A stretch of 64,000 nucleotides of DNA, from assembly GCA_963681505.1 (NCBI GenBank), contig OY811971.1:21481353-21545352 (forward strand), in the 5' to 3' direction. A model generated the notes under the pieces. It worked only from the letters and a program-made list of their open reading frames with translations, ran no database searches and had not been told where the DNA came from. The translations under genes and the position numbers were made by a program. Each line of letters begins with the position of its first letter. Position 1 is the first letter of the stretch. Below are positions 37,471-47,338 of the stretch, piece after piece. The DNA comes from Eunapius fragilis. Taxonomy: Eukaryota > Porifera > Demospongiae > Spongillida > Spongillidae.

Positions 37471-38255
37471 CTATAACACAACAGTTCTTTCTTTTCCTGC
37501 TCTTCTTTCTTAGTTGTTCCTTTTCCCGAGGGTAGCTGGTCAGTCTTTCTTTCGTTTTCCAACTTTTCCAACCGTTTTGTGATTGAGTCTAGCAACTGCA
37601 CGACCCCGGGTTGCACCCGAACATTGCAAACATCATACCCATTCTCTGGTTCTTCCGCCTGCACCGCTGAGACCCTAGTCGGCTCCTCCTTCCTCATCAG
37701 TGCATAGGATTCCATTTCCAGAGTACACGACACTGCTTCTTCAAGCGTTTCTGGCCTCTGCTGACGCACCGCAAGTGCAATATTCGCATCACTCAACTCA
37801 CCCAAATACCTATCGAGGGTCAAAACTTCTTTGGCATCCTCGGAGAGGGTTGGAAACGCTTTGTCAGCCAGACACCGCAGCTGGTCGGCGAAGTCACCCC
37901 ACTGCTCTCCTTTCTTTCTTTTCCTTAGACGGAACTCCGCCGCGTAACGTTCTCTCTTACTGCTGGGCTCAAACCGGTTACGCAGAGCATCCATAGCAGC
38001 CTGAAAGTCTCCTTTCGCCTCGTCCGATAACCGCTTCCACGCCGTCTGTGCCTTTCCCGTTAACCTCACCGGCAACCAATTCAGTTTAACGGAGTCATCC
38101 CAGCCGTTCACCTTTGCTACCGCCTCAAAATGGTCGGCCCAGTCGGTCCAACTGGAATCCCCAGTATAGGCATCGGGAGTCACCACCGGTCTGGTAGCCC
38201 TCGTGGGGTACGCCGTTCCTGGTCCTCCCGAAGACTCCGGTTGCCTTTCCACCAT
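37407..38255 (-). CDS. Gypsy copy 1 gag
   Basis: About 283 residues from Met at 38255. It has a capsid-like region (WADHFEAVAKVNGWDDSVKL…) and a C-terminal CCHC zinc knuckle (CYRCGKAGHFARGC). It overlaps pol by about 60 nt in a different frame, consistent with -1 frameshifting. The frame is intact. Confidence 0.92.
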   Translation of the reverse strand: MVERQPESSGGPGTAYPTRATRPVVTPDAYTGDSSWTDWADHFEAVAKVNGWDDSVKLNWLPVRLTGKAQTAWKRLSDEAKGDFQAAMDALRNRFEPSSKRERYAAEFRLRKRKKGEQWGDFADQLRCLADKAFPTLSEDAKEVLTLDRYLGELSDANIALAVRQQRPETLEEAVSCTLEMESYALMRKEEPTRVSAVQAEEPENGYDVCNVRVQPGVVQLLDSITKRLEKLENERKTDQLPSGKGTTKKEEQEKKELLCYRCGKAGHFARGCALRRKKQGN

Positions 38256-38273
38256 CCTGCCGACTACGCCACT

Positions 38274-38448
38274 TGTAACGACCTTGGTTAGCGCAACCAA
38301 ATGTATAATCACAGGAAAGACAAAAGACCCAATAGTACAGCACGCATACACTTAAATAGTCAATTCCTAGAAGGTTCGAGATGTACATGCATTTCTTGCG
38401 CAAGCGCATTAGTAGCGACAATCAAGATTATTGGAGTCTCCTGTTACA
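38274..38448 (-). repeat. 5' LTR of gypsy copy 1
   Basis: 175 bp; differs from its 3' LTR at the C/A site and at one private substitution near 38437 (GGAGTCTCC against GGAGCCTCC). Confidence 0.95.
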
Positions 38449-38563
38449 CTTATGTCCACAATACGAACTTCAAGGTACATGTGCGTGTTATTCTGAGATT
38501 CGGTCGAGAAAAAAATTCCATGCACATTTAGCGCAAAAGTATGCGGTGCATGCATTTCCTTAC
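38449..38563 (-). repeat. Outermost visible part of the right arm
   Basis: Continuation of block A after the retrotransposon; the reverse complement of about 1-115. Similarity is still present where the window's left edge cuts the partner, so the true end of the inverted repeat cannot be placed. Confidence 0.85.
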
Positions 38564-38666
38564 AGTTTGCGGGTGCCAGAGAAAGCTTACTATGCACGTG
38601 ATAGTAAACTTCTCTGTGTTTCAATGTTGTCCATGCGTGCCTGTGCGTGCATGCATGTAAGTGGCG

Positions 38667-38674
38667 TATATAAA
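38667..38674 (+). promoter_or_regulatory. TATA box of the microexon gene
   Basis: TATATAAA lies 70 nt upstream of the ATG at 38744, which would place transcription start near 38700 and give a short 5' leader. Confidence 0.7.
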
Positions 38675-38743
38675 GGATCCGCAAGTAGCGCGAGATAGCA
38701 CGGGATTGTTATAAAACCTTCTATTTCCAAGAAGTCATCCAAA

Positions 38744-40612
38744 ATGATCAAGGTACTGATGGTTTTTGCTGCTCTGATGGTAGCCTCTCTCGAGGCTCGC
38801 GGTGTTCTCGAGAACATGATTGCGCATACACTTCGCGATGGTGCTCGGAACGCGGTGAGGGTGTATACATTTGCATGCATATATGGCGCCCTATACGTAT
38901 TTTCACATTCGTATTTCACATCCACTGTTCAGGAACTACTGGAAACAAGCGGCAGTGAGTTGCAGTATTAGTGTGACATTACGTCATGTATGACACTGAA
39001 TTCTACAGAACCGTACACCTACGTCAGTGTGGAAGATGATGGCAAAGTTAAGATTCGTAAGTGAATGCAAAATGACCAACATGAGCATGCATGCATGCAT
39101 GCACGTATGATTATTATATCGTAATTAATCGCGCTGCGTCATGGTTTAACGGAATAATATGTGCATTTTTACTTTTGTGCATGGCGATCGCTGCATGCAT
39201 GTATGTAACCGCGCGCGGGTTGCTTATTCGAAATAATTGTAGAAATGATGATTTTGTTGGCCGTTTCATCGTGCCTTTCATTTAGACACCGTGCACCCTG
39301 CGGGAACCAGAGAAAATTCAGAGTAGGCCATTTGCCGCCCACCGTGCACGCGAACCTGCGAAATAAACCGTCGTTGATTTCACCGCTAAATAGGACAGTT
39401 CGTGAAGAAATTGTACGTTGCATATTTTGCTTACTCTGTTGATCATTAATGTTTAATTTCATTTTTCGTTGTAGTGTGTGGTAAGAGGCGACATCGCATT
39501 CCGTTGATGCTTGGCAAGTGACATGAAGCGTTCACTCTCAACTTGTTCCCAACTGTCGCATATGTGTTTTCGTCAATCGTCTGTCCTATGAAATAGGCAG
39601 TAAGTAAATAAACCTGCGCAATAATATGCTGAGGAATGACTGCATGTAACTTCTCTCTCCTTCGTAAACATCGCGGCGAAGTGCGTAAGTTTTGTTTATT
39701 CGTTAAATGCTTTTCACGTGTGCTCAGGCATGCCCATTCATCTCCGTGTCGTGCATCTAATACAGATTGTAAGCACCTGTTTGTGGATCACATGCATGGT
39801 GTGCACCTAAACCATTTCAATCCTTTAAAAATATCAAACGACTTGTATATAGTTCGTAAGTGCTATACATGTATACTGTTTTGTAAATCGTCATGCATGA
39901 CTGTAACTGTACTTCCCTTTTGTGTGCATTGCATGCGGTCACCCAACGACAAATTAAAGGGAGTAAGTTTCTTAATCATCTATCTCCGTTTTTAATTCGA
40001 GCCCTGCTGACGGCATTGCATGGGAAATGTTTGCAGTGGTGTGTAAGTAACATGCATGCAGTCAATGTAGTGTATCAGTGTAACGGGGATTTTGTATTAT
40101 CCCATGCACGCAATGGTGCTATGCAGCCGGTACGTATATATCATAGCACTGCGCACGCATGCTGTATTTCACTTTCTACCACTGCGTGAACCCAACATGT
40201 ATAGCCTGTATGTTCCAATGGTTCCATTTGTATTGAACATACATGTTTTACGCACCAGTTTTTTTTTTTTTTTTAGCCACTGGTAAGTGCATGCATAATT
40301 CATTAAATTTGCGAAAGTATCACTTGCACGCTGGGACACGATTGGTTTCGGTGAACAACGAAGAAAGTAAGTTGTAGCTGCACTAATGCTATATATTTAC
40401 TGCAAACAAATGACATTTATTTCTTCCGTCAGTGCGTAAGTATTTAAACTCCTAGTCCATTGCAAGGAGCGTGCATTTATCCTTAATTTCTCCTTCTACA
40501 ACATCACGCATGCATGCACGCTTTTGTAGTGCGTAAGTCGATACTTCAGCATACGTGTCCCACAACAAATATTCATTGCTTTTTCCACGTGCGCGTTGTG
40601 CTATGCAGCCGG

Positions 40613-40654
<42 letters not shown>

Positions 40655-41391
40655 TTTGATGGTACTTTTATATAATTTGCACTCAACCCACAGGACGTAA
40701 GTGCATGTCTTACTACGAAATAACGCGCCGTCTTTATTCCTACTCCATGCAAACTATTTGTATCCTCCCACTATACGCAGAAAGTAAGGGAATAAGAGTA
40801 TATACATACATCATTGAAAAACATATTTTGTATGACCTTTTTTGCGCGGATTTGCTTCGTTTTCGGCTCTCAAAGTATGCAAGTATATCAATGGTTACGA
40901 TATTATTCAGTTGACTCGTGACATTCCTCAATTGCAAAATTCTCTATTGTCAGTGTGTAAGTTCCACAGTGCATGATGTGATTCTATCTCACATATAACC
41001 GCATTCTATTATTTCATAGTATGTGCCGGTAAGTGCACATGCATCGTTCATGTCAATAGCGATCTACATGTATGTACTTCGTTCTCTACGCCCAACAAAT
41101 CTGCGGTTGGATTCTTTAGGGAGTAAGTTTACCTTTTTTTGGCGGAAACTTACAGTTTATCAACTTGTCTGCTGCTCAAAAATACCGATCATTGTGAACG
41201 AAAATGAATAAGGCTGTAAGTACATGTACTCCTTTTTACATCGGCTATGTAACACAATCGACGTCGATTTTGTCACTGGCGTATATTGAAATGCTCAGGG
41301 TGTAAGTACTAATATTTTTTCGTGGCAGTTTAGCGTTGTTAGCATCACACAAATGCTATTACCCCTTTTTCAGTGCAATACGATTGGTTAG
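38744..41391 (+). CDS. Small secreted cysteine-rich protein built from 27 exons, 22 of them microexons of 3-9 nt
   Basis: Exon 1 (38744-38854) encodes a signal peptide (MIKVLMVFAALMVASLEARG). Exons 2-4 (38933-38954, 39009-39056, 39243-39412) encode a pro-region. Then come 22 microexons, listed as a separate feature, and a last exon at 41374-41391 ending in TAG. Phases agree at every junction and the total is 450 nt, 149 residues. The microexon segment and last exon contain seven Cys codons, in exons starting at 39475, 39682, 40037, 40433, 40530, 40954 and 41374; two are adjacent after joining. The rest are mostly Pro, Gly, Lys and Asp codons. Such composition after a signal peptide and pro-region resembles secreted knottin-like peptides known from demosponges; that function is inferred. 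Exon 4 also starts with a hydrophobic stretch (MMILLAVSSCLSF), a possible alternative start. Its acceptor at 39242 was chosen over 39285 because only it keeps the frame. Confidence 0.85.
39475..41391 (+). other. Array of 22 consecutive microexons plus terminal exon
   Basis: 3-nt exons begin at 39597, 39682, 39766, 39853, 39960, 40127, 40205, 40364, 40433, 40530, 40609, 40694, 40781, 40876, 40954, 41120, 41213 and 41299. 6-nt exons begin at 39475, 40037 and 40277; the 9-nt exon is 41020-41028; the last exon is 41374-41391. Each is preceded by AG and followed by a strong donor. Twelve of the 3-nt exons are exactly AG-NNN-GTAAGT; the other donors are GTAAGC, GTAAGG, GTACGT, GTATGT (twice) and GCAAGT at 40879, a GC-AG intron. 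Introns are 62-116 nt, most between 66 and 94. Every exon is a whole number of codons in phase 0. Confidence 0.87.
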
Positions 41392-43434
41392 GATCACATC
41401 ACTGGTCCTTAATGAAGACATCGAAACGGATTATACATGTACATGCTTCAATTGAACAATAATACGCATAGGTTTAGCTGTAGAGAGGTGGTTTGAGCTG
41501 CTATAAAGTGCACTTTTGAGCTGATTTCATCGAGATATTCATAGTTAAACTTGCCTGGTTCAAACCGTTCTGCTTTGCTTTTCACAGTCACGATTGACAC
41601 AATGGCACTGAGTCATTATTATACCATTAATTATCCTCCCACACCATCACACCAACCCCCGGCTTATTAGACTATCCTGTGTTTCCATTTGAACATGCAC
41701 TGGAAGTTTAGCTTCACAAAAGTGCGTCAAAAAGATGGGAGTGAGGCCTGTGAGAGTAGGTTGAACTGCTGTCCTGACTTAAAAACTGCAGCGCTTGATG
41801 ACTGAGTCATAGTGTTCTGAGTTCCCCCGTATAAACCTTTTACTTATTACGAGCTGCTACGAAATAGAAAGTGAGCAATTTTATTGCTAAACCGCACAAA
41901 CGAGGGAACATGTCACTCCAACCTATTTGAAAATAGGCTGGCCATGTCTATGTCAACGTATACAGAAATGGCGCGATCATCCTGTTTTTTTTTTTTCAAC
42001 ATTATGTTTAGTGTGCTCTGATTTGATTATAATATGCACTTTTTATGAAATAAACATCAAGCACCCTAGCTTTTACTAAAATCAAGACAAATGTCAACCA
42101 CGCATATTTTATTCACGTGTATTTAAAAGATGACGCAAGATAGTAACATTAAAATAAACTAAGTCTACATTTATGATAGTGTGCCAAGAGGGTGTGGCAC
42201 TACGATACTACTGTGGTACGCCCACGCATTTTGTGTATGTGCATGGATTGAAAGTTAGTTTATAAATATATAATGCAACGCATGCTGATAGGGACTCTGC
42301 GTGCTAGAGTATGGACCAAACATTGAGAAATCATGCGTGCACACATGCAATATGTTGTCTACTTGCATCAGCTAGTAGCTCGAACCAAGGATTATTAACT
42401 ATTACAGTACACTTGCTCATAATGCATAATACACTAGTGCATGATTCTCTTACTGCATTGAGACTGCAGTTGATAACGTGACAGTTGGACCTAATTGTCT
42501 TTATGTTTATTAGAAAATAAATTATCAATAAAACGATAAAATGAAAATCTGATTGCCCATACAGTGATGTTTTGTAATGATTTTTCAATAACAAGTAAAA
42601 ATTACAATAGTTATCTGACTGTAATGATTAAGATGCATTCATATTCTGTAACCCCTCTCCAATAAATACGTTTTGAAGGCTTTCTCCACGCCTAGCGGAG
42701 ATTGGGATGAAACTTGCTTCACAACTGCAGCTCGTTAATACAAAGCGTTTGGCCGAGTCGGTTGTTAAACGCCGGGAAAAGGTAAGGCGTTATAGTGCTT
42801 GAAGCTCCATTTTAGTTCCTCTAAGGTTAGCATTGCCGTTTTCTATTATGCTCTTAGCACAGTGCAGGAGTTTGTTAAATGATTGGAATATGCCTACATG
42901 ACCTACCGTAAAAATGCTCTTATCGGGTGCTATGGCGCACTTTTGCTGTACAAAATATGTACTCTTGCGTGACTCGTAGCCATTTTAGCATTTTCACAAT
43001 GAGTGTCATTTAAAAAGTGACGCAATGACAATATTCATTCATATGGCGGAGATCGAAAGTGGTGTTGATGTTTATGGAAACGGTTCTTTTCAGAACCAAA
43101 CCGAAGTCAAGGCTAAGCATTGCATCGATAGGCCGAAATGAACTTAGAACTTTTACTAAATTAGTATACTCACGTTCTGTCACGGCTGATTTGGTCTTAT
43201 CCTGAAATGGTCCTAGGACCGTTTCAGGCAGCCTGTTTTGGTCCTCCGCTGCTCATTTTGGGACCATTTAAGGCTGCTCATTTGGGTCCTACACTGACAA
43301 AGGATAGATTCCAATTTTAGGAGTTTATAAGCAGGATGATGAAACAAACTACAAAGATGTAAGATATAAGTACTGATAAACTATGACAAAAAGTCACGTC
43401 CTTGGCTTGATTACAATGCGAAGCAGTCACAAAA
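41392..43434. other. 3' flank of the microexon gene, no further gene recognised
   Basis: AT-rich sequence. AATAAA at 42049-42054 could be the polyadenylation signal of the microexon gene, giving a 3' UTR of about 680 nt. A segment at 42010-42130 is loosely repeated at 47510-47610 (GATTATAATATGCA…AAGACAAA). Another interval (43200-43290) repeats TTTTGGTCCT/TTTGGGACC motifs. Confidence 0.5.
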
Positions 43435-43438
43435 CGGT

Positions 43439-44017
43439 TCAAGTACGACAAAACCATTCTTTCGTAATCTTGAAAATAGAAGATGGTATAGTTTCACAAG
43501 TTTGGTGGAGCCATTCATGGCAACCATCACATCTTGCCATTTTGTCATCTCCCCCCATTAGTCTGCAACTGCAAAAAAAAACCTTCATATTGAGCATGCT
43601 GAATGGTCGTTGAGCCTTCCTTTCCTTAGCTGGAAAGGGCTCCATCATTCCAGGATCCAAGCATTTGGTCAGATAAGATCGCAAACAAGTCTGATCATAC
43701 AATAAATTGCTTGGGTTTGCTGAAAGGCAAATAGATGTAGCAAACGCAATGGCGAACACTCGACAATTATTAGAATGGTGTTGTCTTTGAACTGGTTCAA
43801 AGATGAGTGTGATTTTGTTTGTTGGAGTTAAAATCATAGCAGCAATTTGCTGTTTAACCTCTTGGGGTATGTCAGTATGCCCCATGCTATCAAACACATG
43901 TACCTCTCCCTCAACGCATCCTACATTTGCGATCATTATCCAGTGACTATCAGAGACATTTAAGATTTGTACAAAGTTTTCCCTTTCAATCTGAAATTGC
44001 ATGTTCTTTGCTAACAA
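43439..44017 (-). pseudogene. Ulp1-like cysteine protease plus PHD finger, fragment
   Basis: A 192-residue frame. The first 120 residues carry the C48 (Ulp1/SENP) layout: SDSHWIMIANVGC with the catalytic His, VHVFDSMG with the Asp, and SNNCRVFAIAFAT with the nucleophile Cys. The rest is a PHD zinc finger (FFCSCRLMGGDDKMARCDGC, HEWLHQTC, WFC) that stops one residue after its penultimate ligand position. Ulp1 domains fused to PHD fingers are frequent in transposon-derived invertebrate genes. The N-terminal part of the protease is absent, so it is partial or has exons not recognised upstream. Confidence 0.7.
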
Positions 44018-44189
44018 AGTGTTCTAAGTCCACCAATGGAGCTATGTCTGGCTTTTAAAAGCTATTGTGCCGCATTGATGACACTGTCAGATAGCTATTT
44101 CCCTTCCACAATATCTTGGTGGTCTTCATGAAGTAAATTAAGAGATGGTATCCAGTATTGTACGCTTTCATAATCTCTATGTTTCTACA

Positions 44190-44290
44190 AGTAAAGAAAA
44201 ACATTCTCTGACGAGAAAGTTGGTGGGTTATAGGAATTGGAGGCAATGGTGGAGTAAAACGGAGGGGAATAAGGTTTTGAGAAAAGGAAA
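44190..44290. repeat. Diverged half of the hairpin MITE seen at 58047
   Basis: AAAAACATTCTCTGACGAGA and the following 70 bp match the left arm of the 58047-58325 hairpin with about 75 percent similarity by eye. No second arm is seen here. Confidence 0.45.
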
Positions 44291-44339
44291 ATTCTATATT
44301 TGTATGTTTGTTTACTGTGACCACACCCTTGGGGAGACA

Positions 44340-46319
44340 GGAGGTCTTTTATTGGTATAGTCCCCAGTCCAGACTCACTGTTGTCATGGTACCAACACTG
44401 TTGTGATGTTATAGTGTCACAGGGGCATTGGAAGAGTGCTTCGAGGAGTGTCTAAAGTCTCCTGACACTACTGGACTCCTCCCTCATTGTATAACCCCTT
44501 TGGACGAAATCCAGCATGCACTTTTAAACTAATGGTACCAAATTAGCGATAAAATAGAGAACTGCGCAACGTTTTGGTATGCCCAGCAGCGAAGAAATTA
44601 TTTCAAAAGAAATCTTGGTTATGTTGGCGTGTTCTATCGGACCATTTGGAATGTTTACAAGTTATAAGAATCCATACAAAGTGGCAGAACATTAAGAAGA
44701 CATGCTAACCCACAAAAGTGCACTAACTATAATATTACTTATAACAGTAAGGAATAATCCAAACAGGAACAGAAGGTACTTATTTGTGTGCTCTACCACA
44801 GGAAACAGTAATTCTGTTTATGTGTCATCAACATTACTCGTGGATGATAAGTACAGTTAAGCATGCCATTGGTGAAAAAAATTTCGATTCTAGCATTGAA
44901 CTGTGCCAGTGTGTCAAAGTACCAAGGATTCTGTAATCAAACCAAACGTACGTGTATGTTTGGCTTAACAAAAAACGCAACCGAAAAATTTTTCTTCCGC
45001 AATCTTTATGTAGATACGATAGACACCATGCACGCTGAAGCATATCCGGTATACTGTATGATGCGTGTGTCTTCAAAATGAAATCTCACTTATTAAAAGC
45101 CAAATTGATTAGAAAAAAGCCTTCTACGTTGTTCCTATAGATCTAGAACGGTTACGCCTCTACACCTTGGACATGAGCCTGGAGATTAAAGATTAAATAG
45201 TAACCTTCATGGTATTCGAAAATGAACTTTACCCCCATACACTTCTATGGACGCGCATGCGCGGGAAATGTGACGGACGTTTGCTAAATTGCATGCTTGC
45301 AATGTCGAGGTCGATGGCGCCAGCGCTAGCGTCCTCCTCCCCGGCGTCCTCCTCTCCGGCCTCATCTCCTTCCAGGTTCCTGGTCATGTGGCGTGCCAGG
45401 GTGGCAGCAGAGGCCATGAGGGCCGGGTGGGGGGGGGGGGGGGGGGGGGGGGGCAGCGCTGGTGATGGCATCTGGTGCAGTGCCTTTGCCTTTTCATCTG
45501 TGGCAATTAATAATAATTGATTCGTGCGTGTCATTTTAGAACGACATGCACCGTTTCTTCAGAATACTACGTATGGTCGATAAAAGCCCAGTCTGCTTAC
45601 ATGCAGGGCTTGTAGGACTGTTTCGGGCCTTTCCGTTGGAATTGTTTGCGTAATATAGACTGTCGGCTTACGTCCTGGGCATGCGCAAATATTCATTCCT
45701 CATTATTTGCATCCATTAGAGGTATAGCAGGTTTGATTCTACGAACGTGATGCACACATTAATTTTACAAAACCTCTTTTACTGTTTTTATTCGTTGCAT
45801 GCCCAGAGTGAGGTGGCATCAGGCTGTGTACGCGAGGACACCGTTTATACTACTGATTCTCTCGTCCAAATTGATGGAGCTAGGCACGAATGTTTCATCG
45901 ATTTTTCGGCAATGGGCTTGAAAGATTGATCTTCTTTCAAGAGACAGATGTATGGAACTCCAATGGTCCAAGTTAAAACACCGTCTTCATTAGAAATGAA
46001 CTGGTTGAGGTCGATGGGTCATGGCAGAGGACTGGAAATCGCCATTGAGGTCCTTGAAATCAGCTAATAACACCGCTCTGGTCTGGCTTCACAGACAATT
46101 AAAAAACATTCTGATCTGTATTTGTTTTCAACGACAAATAGATAGTTCCGAGTCTTAGCTAACAAGTATTGACCAGCGCAACATCTGCTCTCCAACATTG
46201 ATGAGTCATTTGATAGTGCTCCTTGTATTACCAGTGTGCTCAACAACTACATCTATAAGTGACGACATATTCAACTTTGAGAAACGTACAATGCCCAATA
46301 TTCTGCAGATGTCCTTTAA
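44340..46319. other. No gene recognised
   Basis: Unique sequence; a G homopolymer (45429-45453) breaks an open frame rich in Ala, Ser and acidic residues on the minus strand (45229-45534). No confident coding unit. Confidence 0.45.
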
Positions 46320-46935
46320 TTAACTCTTTCACTTGATATAATCCATGAGTATATCATCACTCATGCTATCAAGCTGTTGCAAGAGCCCAAACACATGCAA
46401 TGTCATCATCACTGGTAGAGCTCCTGGCCACTGGTCTTTGTGCATCACTTGCTGATGGTGGAGGACTTCCAAGGTGCTGGAACCCAAGCGAATTTCATGC
46501 TTGATTCAATTGTATGCTGAGCTGCATCTGGACCACTTCCAAATCTTAAGTTGTTTCATGCAATAGTACTCAATGTGTTGTCAGCAACTGTGCTTGTTTG
46601 GCTGAAGCGGCGCATCACGAACCAACCAACTGTCCGTCGCTTCACAGTGATAAATTTAAGGATGCGTTCCATCACTGCCCAATCACTCATGTCAGTGATT
46701 GGAATTGGCTTGCGATCTGCATAGTATGGGAATAGAACAATTTCTTTGCGGTTTGTTTGCAGATGAAATGCTGTTCCATTTCCATTTCATGAAATAACTT
46801 GAACCATGTGCTTCATCATTTTTTGCCCACTCAGTGTAACTGGCACCCTGCGGTGTTATGACCCGTTGTCCAGCCCAAGGCTTTCTCTTTCCATTGGCAT
46901 CCGATATATGATTGTTCGGAAGCCGTATCACAGAA
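46320..46935 (-). pseudogene. Unrecognised decayed coding relic
   Basis: Minus-strand frames read coherently in pieces: PIPITDMSDWAVMERILKFI and VKRRTVGWFVMRRF near 46700-46600, and WAGQRVITPQGASYTEWAKN near 46860-46800. Changes of frame separate them. Composition is protein-like, but I do not recognise the family; a transposon origin is likely from the surroundings. Confidence 0.35.
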
Positions 46936-47074
46936 GTTGTGACACGTGTCCTATTTCACTAGTGGAACTTGCAGCTTCCCTCTGACTATAAGCAAGGTCA
47001 CGGTCAATACAGTTTTTCATGTGAACCTCTTCACTAGGGTCAGCATCGCGTCCTAAGCATATGCTTCTCATCAA

Positions 47075-47338
47075 GACAGCAGTGCATTCATTGACGCTCT
47101 GTCCCACCTGCTGTACGATTCCACCCAGTATGAAGAAGATGAGTCTAATGAGAGTGAAGAGGAGGAACCAGCACCAGCACCCAAACGATGCAATGTAGAA
47201 GTAGATGACGCTTTTGATGTGTTCTTTGGAAAGGAAACGTCATCAGTGGGACTCCCACAAGGTTCTTGCACATGATGTTGATATAGTTGAAGAGGAGCTA
47301 CAAAAGTATCTCGTGTCCAGAAATTTAGGACACGAGTG
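47075..47338 (+). pseudogene. Acidic C-terminal coding relic, hAT-like ending possible
   Basis: The plus strand reads AFIDALSHLLYDSTQYEEDE, an acidic run, then VDDAFDVFFGKE. After a one-base shift near 47275 it reads VEEELQKYLVSRNLGHE and stop. The ELxxYL ending resembles the C-terminal dimerisation segment of hAT transposases, but the evidence is thin. Confidence 0.3.

Larger units (their letters stand above)
26677..38448 (-). mobile_element. Ty3/gypsy LTR retrotransposon, copy 1, interrupted and defective
   Basis: A minus-strand element with 175-bp LTRs at both ends (TGTAAC…GTTACA). It sits in block A between GTTA (26673-26676) and CTTA (38449-38452), a 4-bp target duplication with one mismatch; the left arm near 110 shows the empty site. 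The interior is nearly identical to the intact copy at 51428-56704 once the 6.5-kb element at 28037-34550 is discounted. Lesions in pol: that insertion within the integrase, a 22-bp deletion at 34645/34646, and a stop codon at 34717-34719. Confidence 0.95.
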
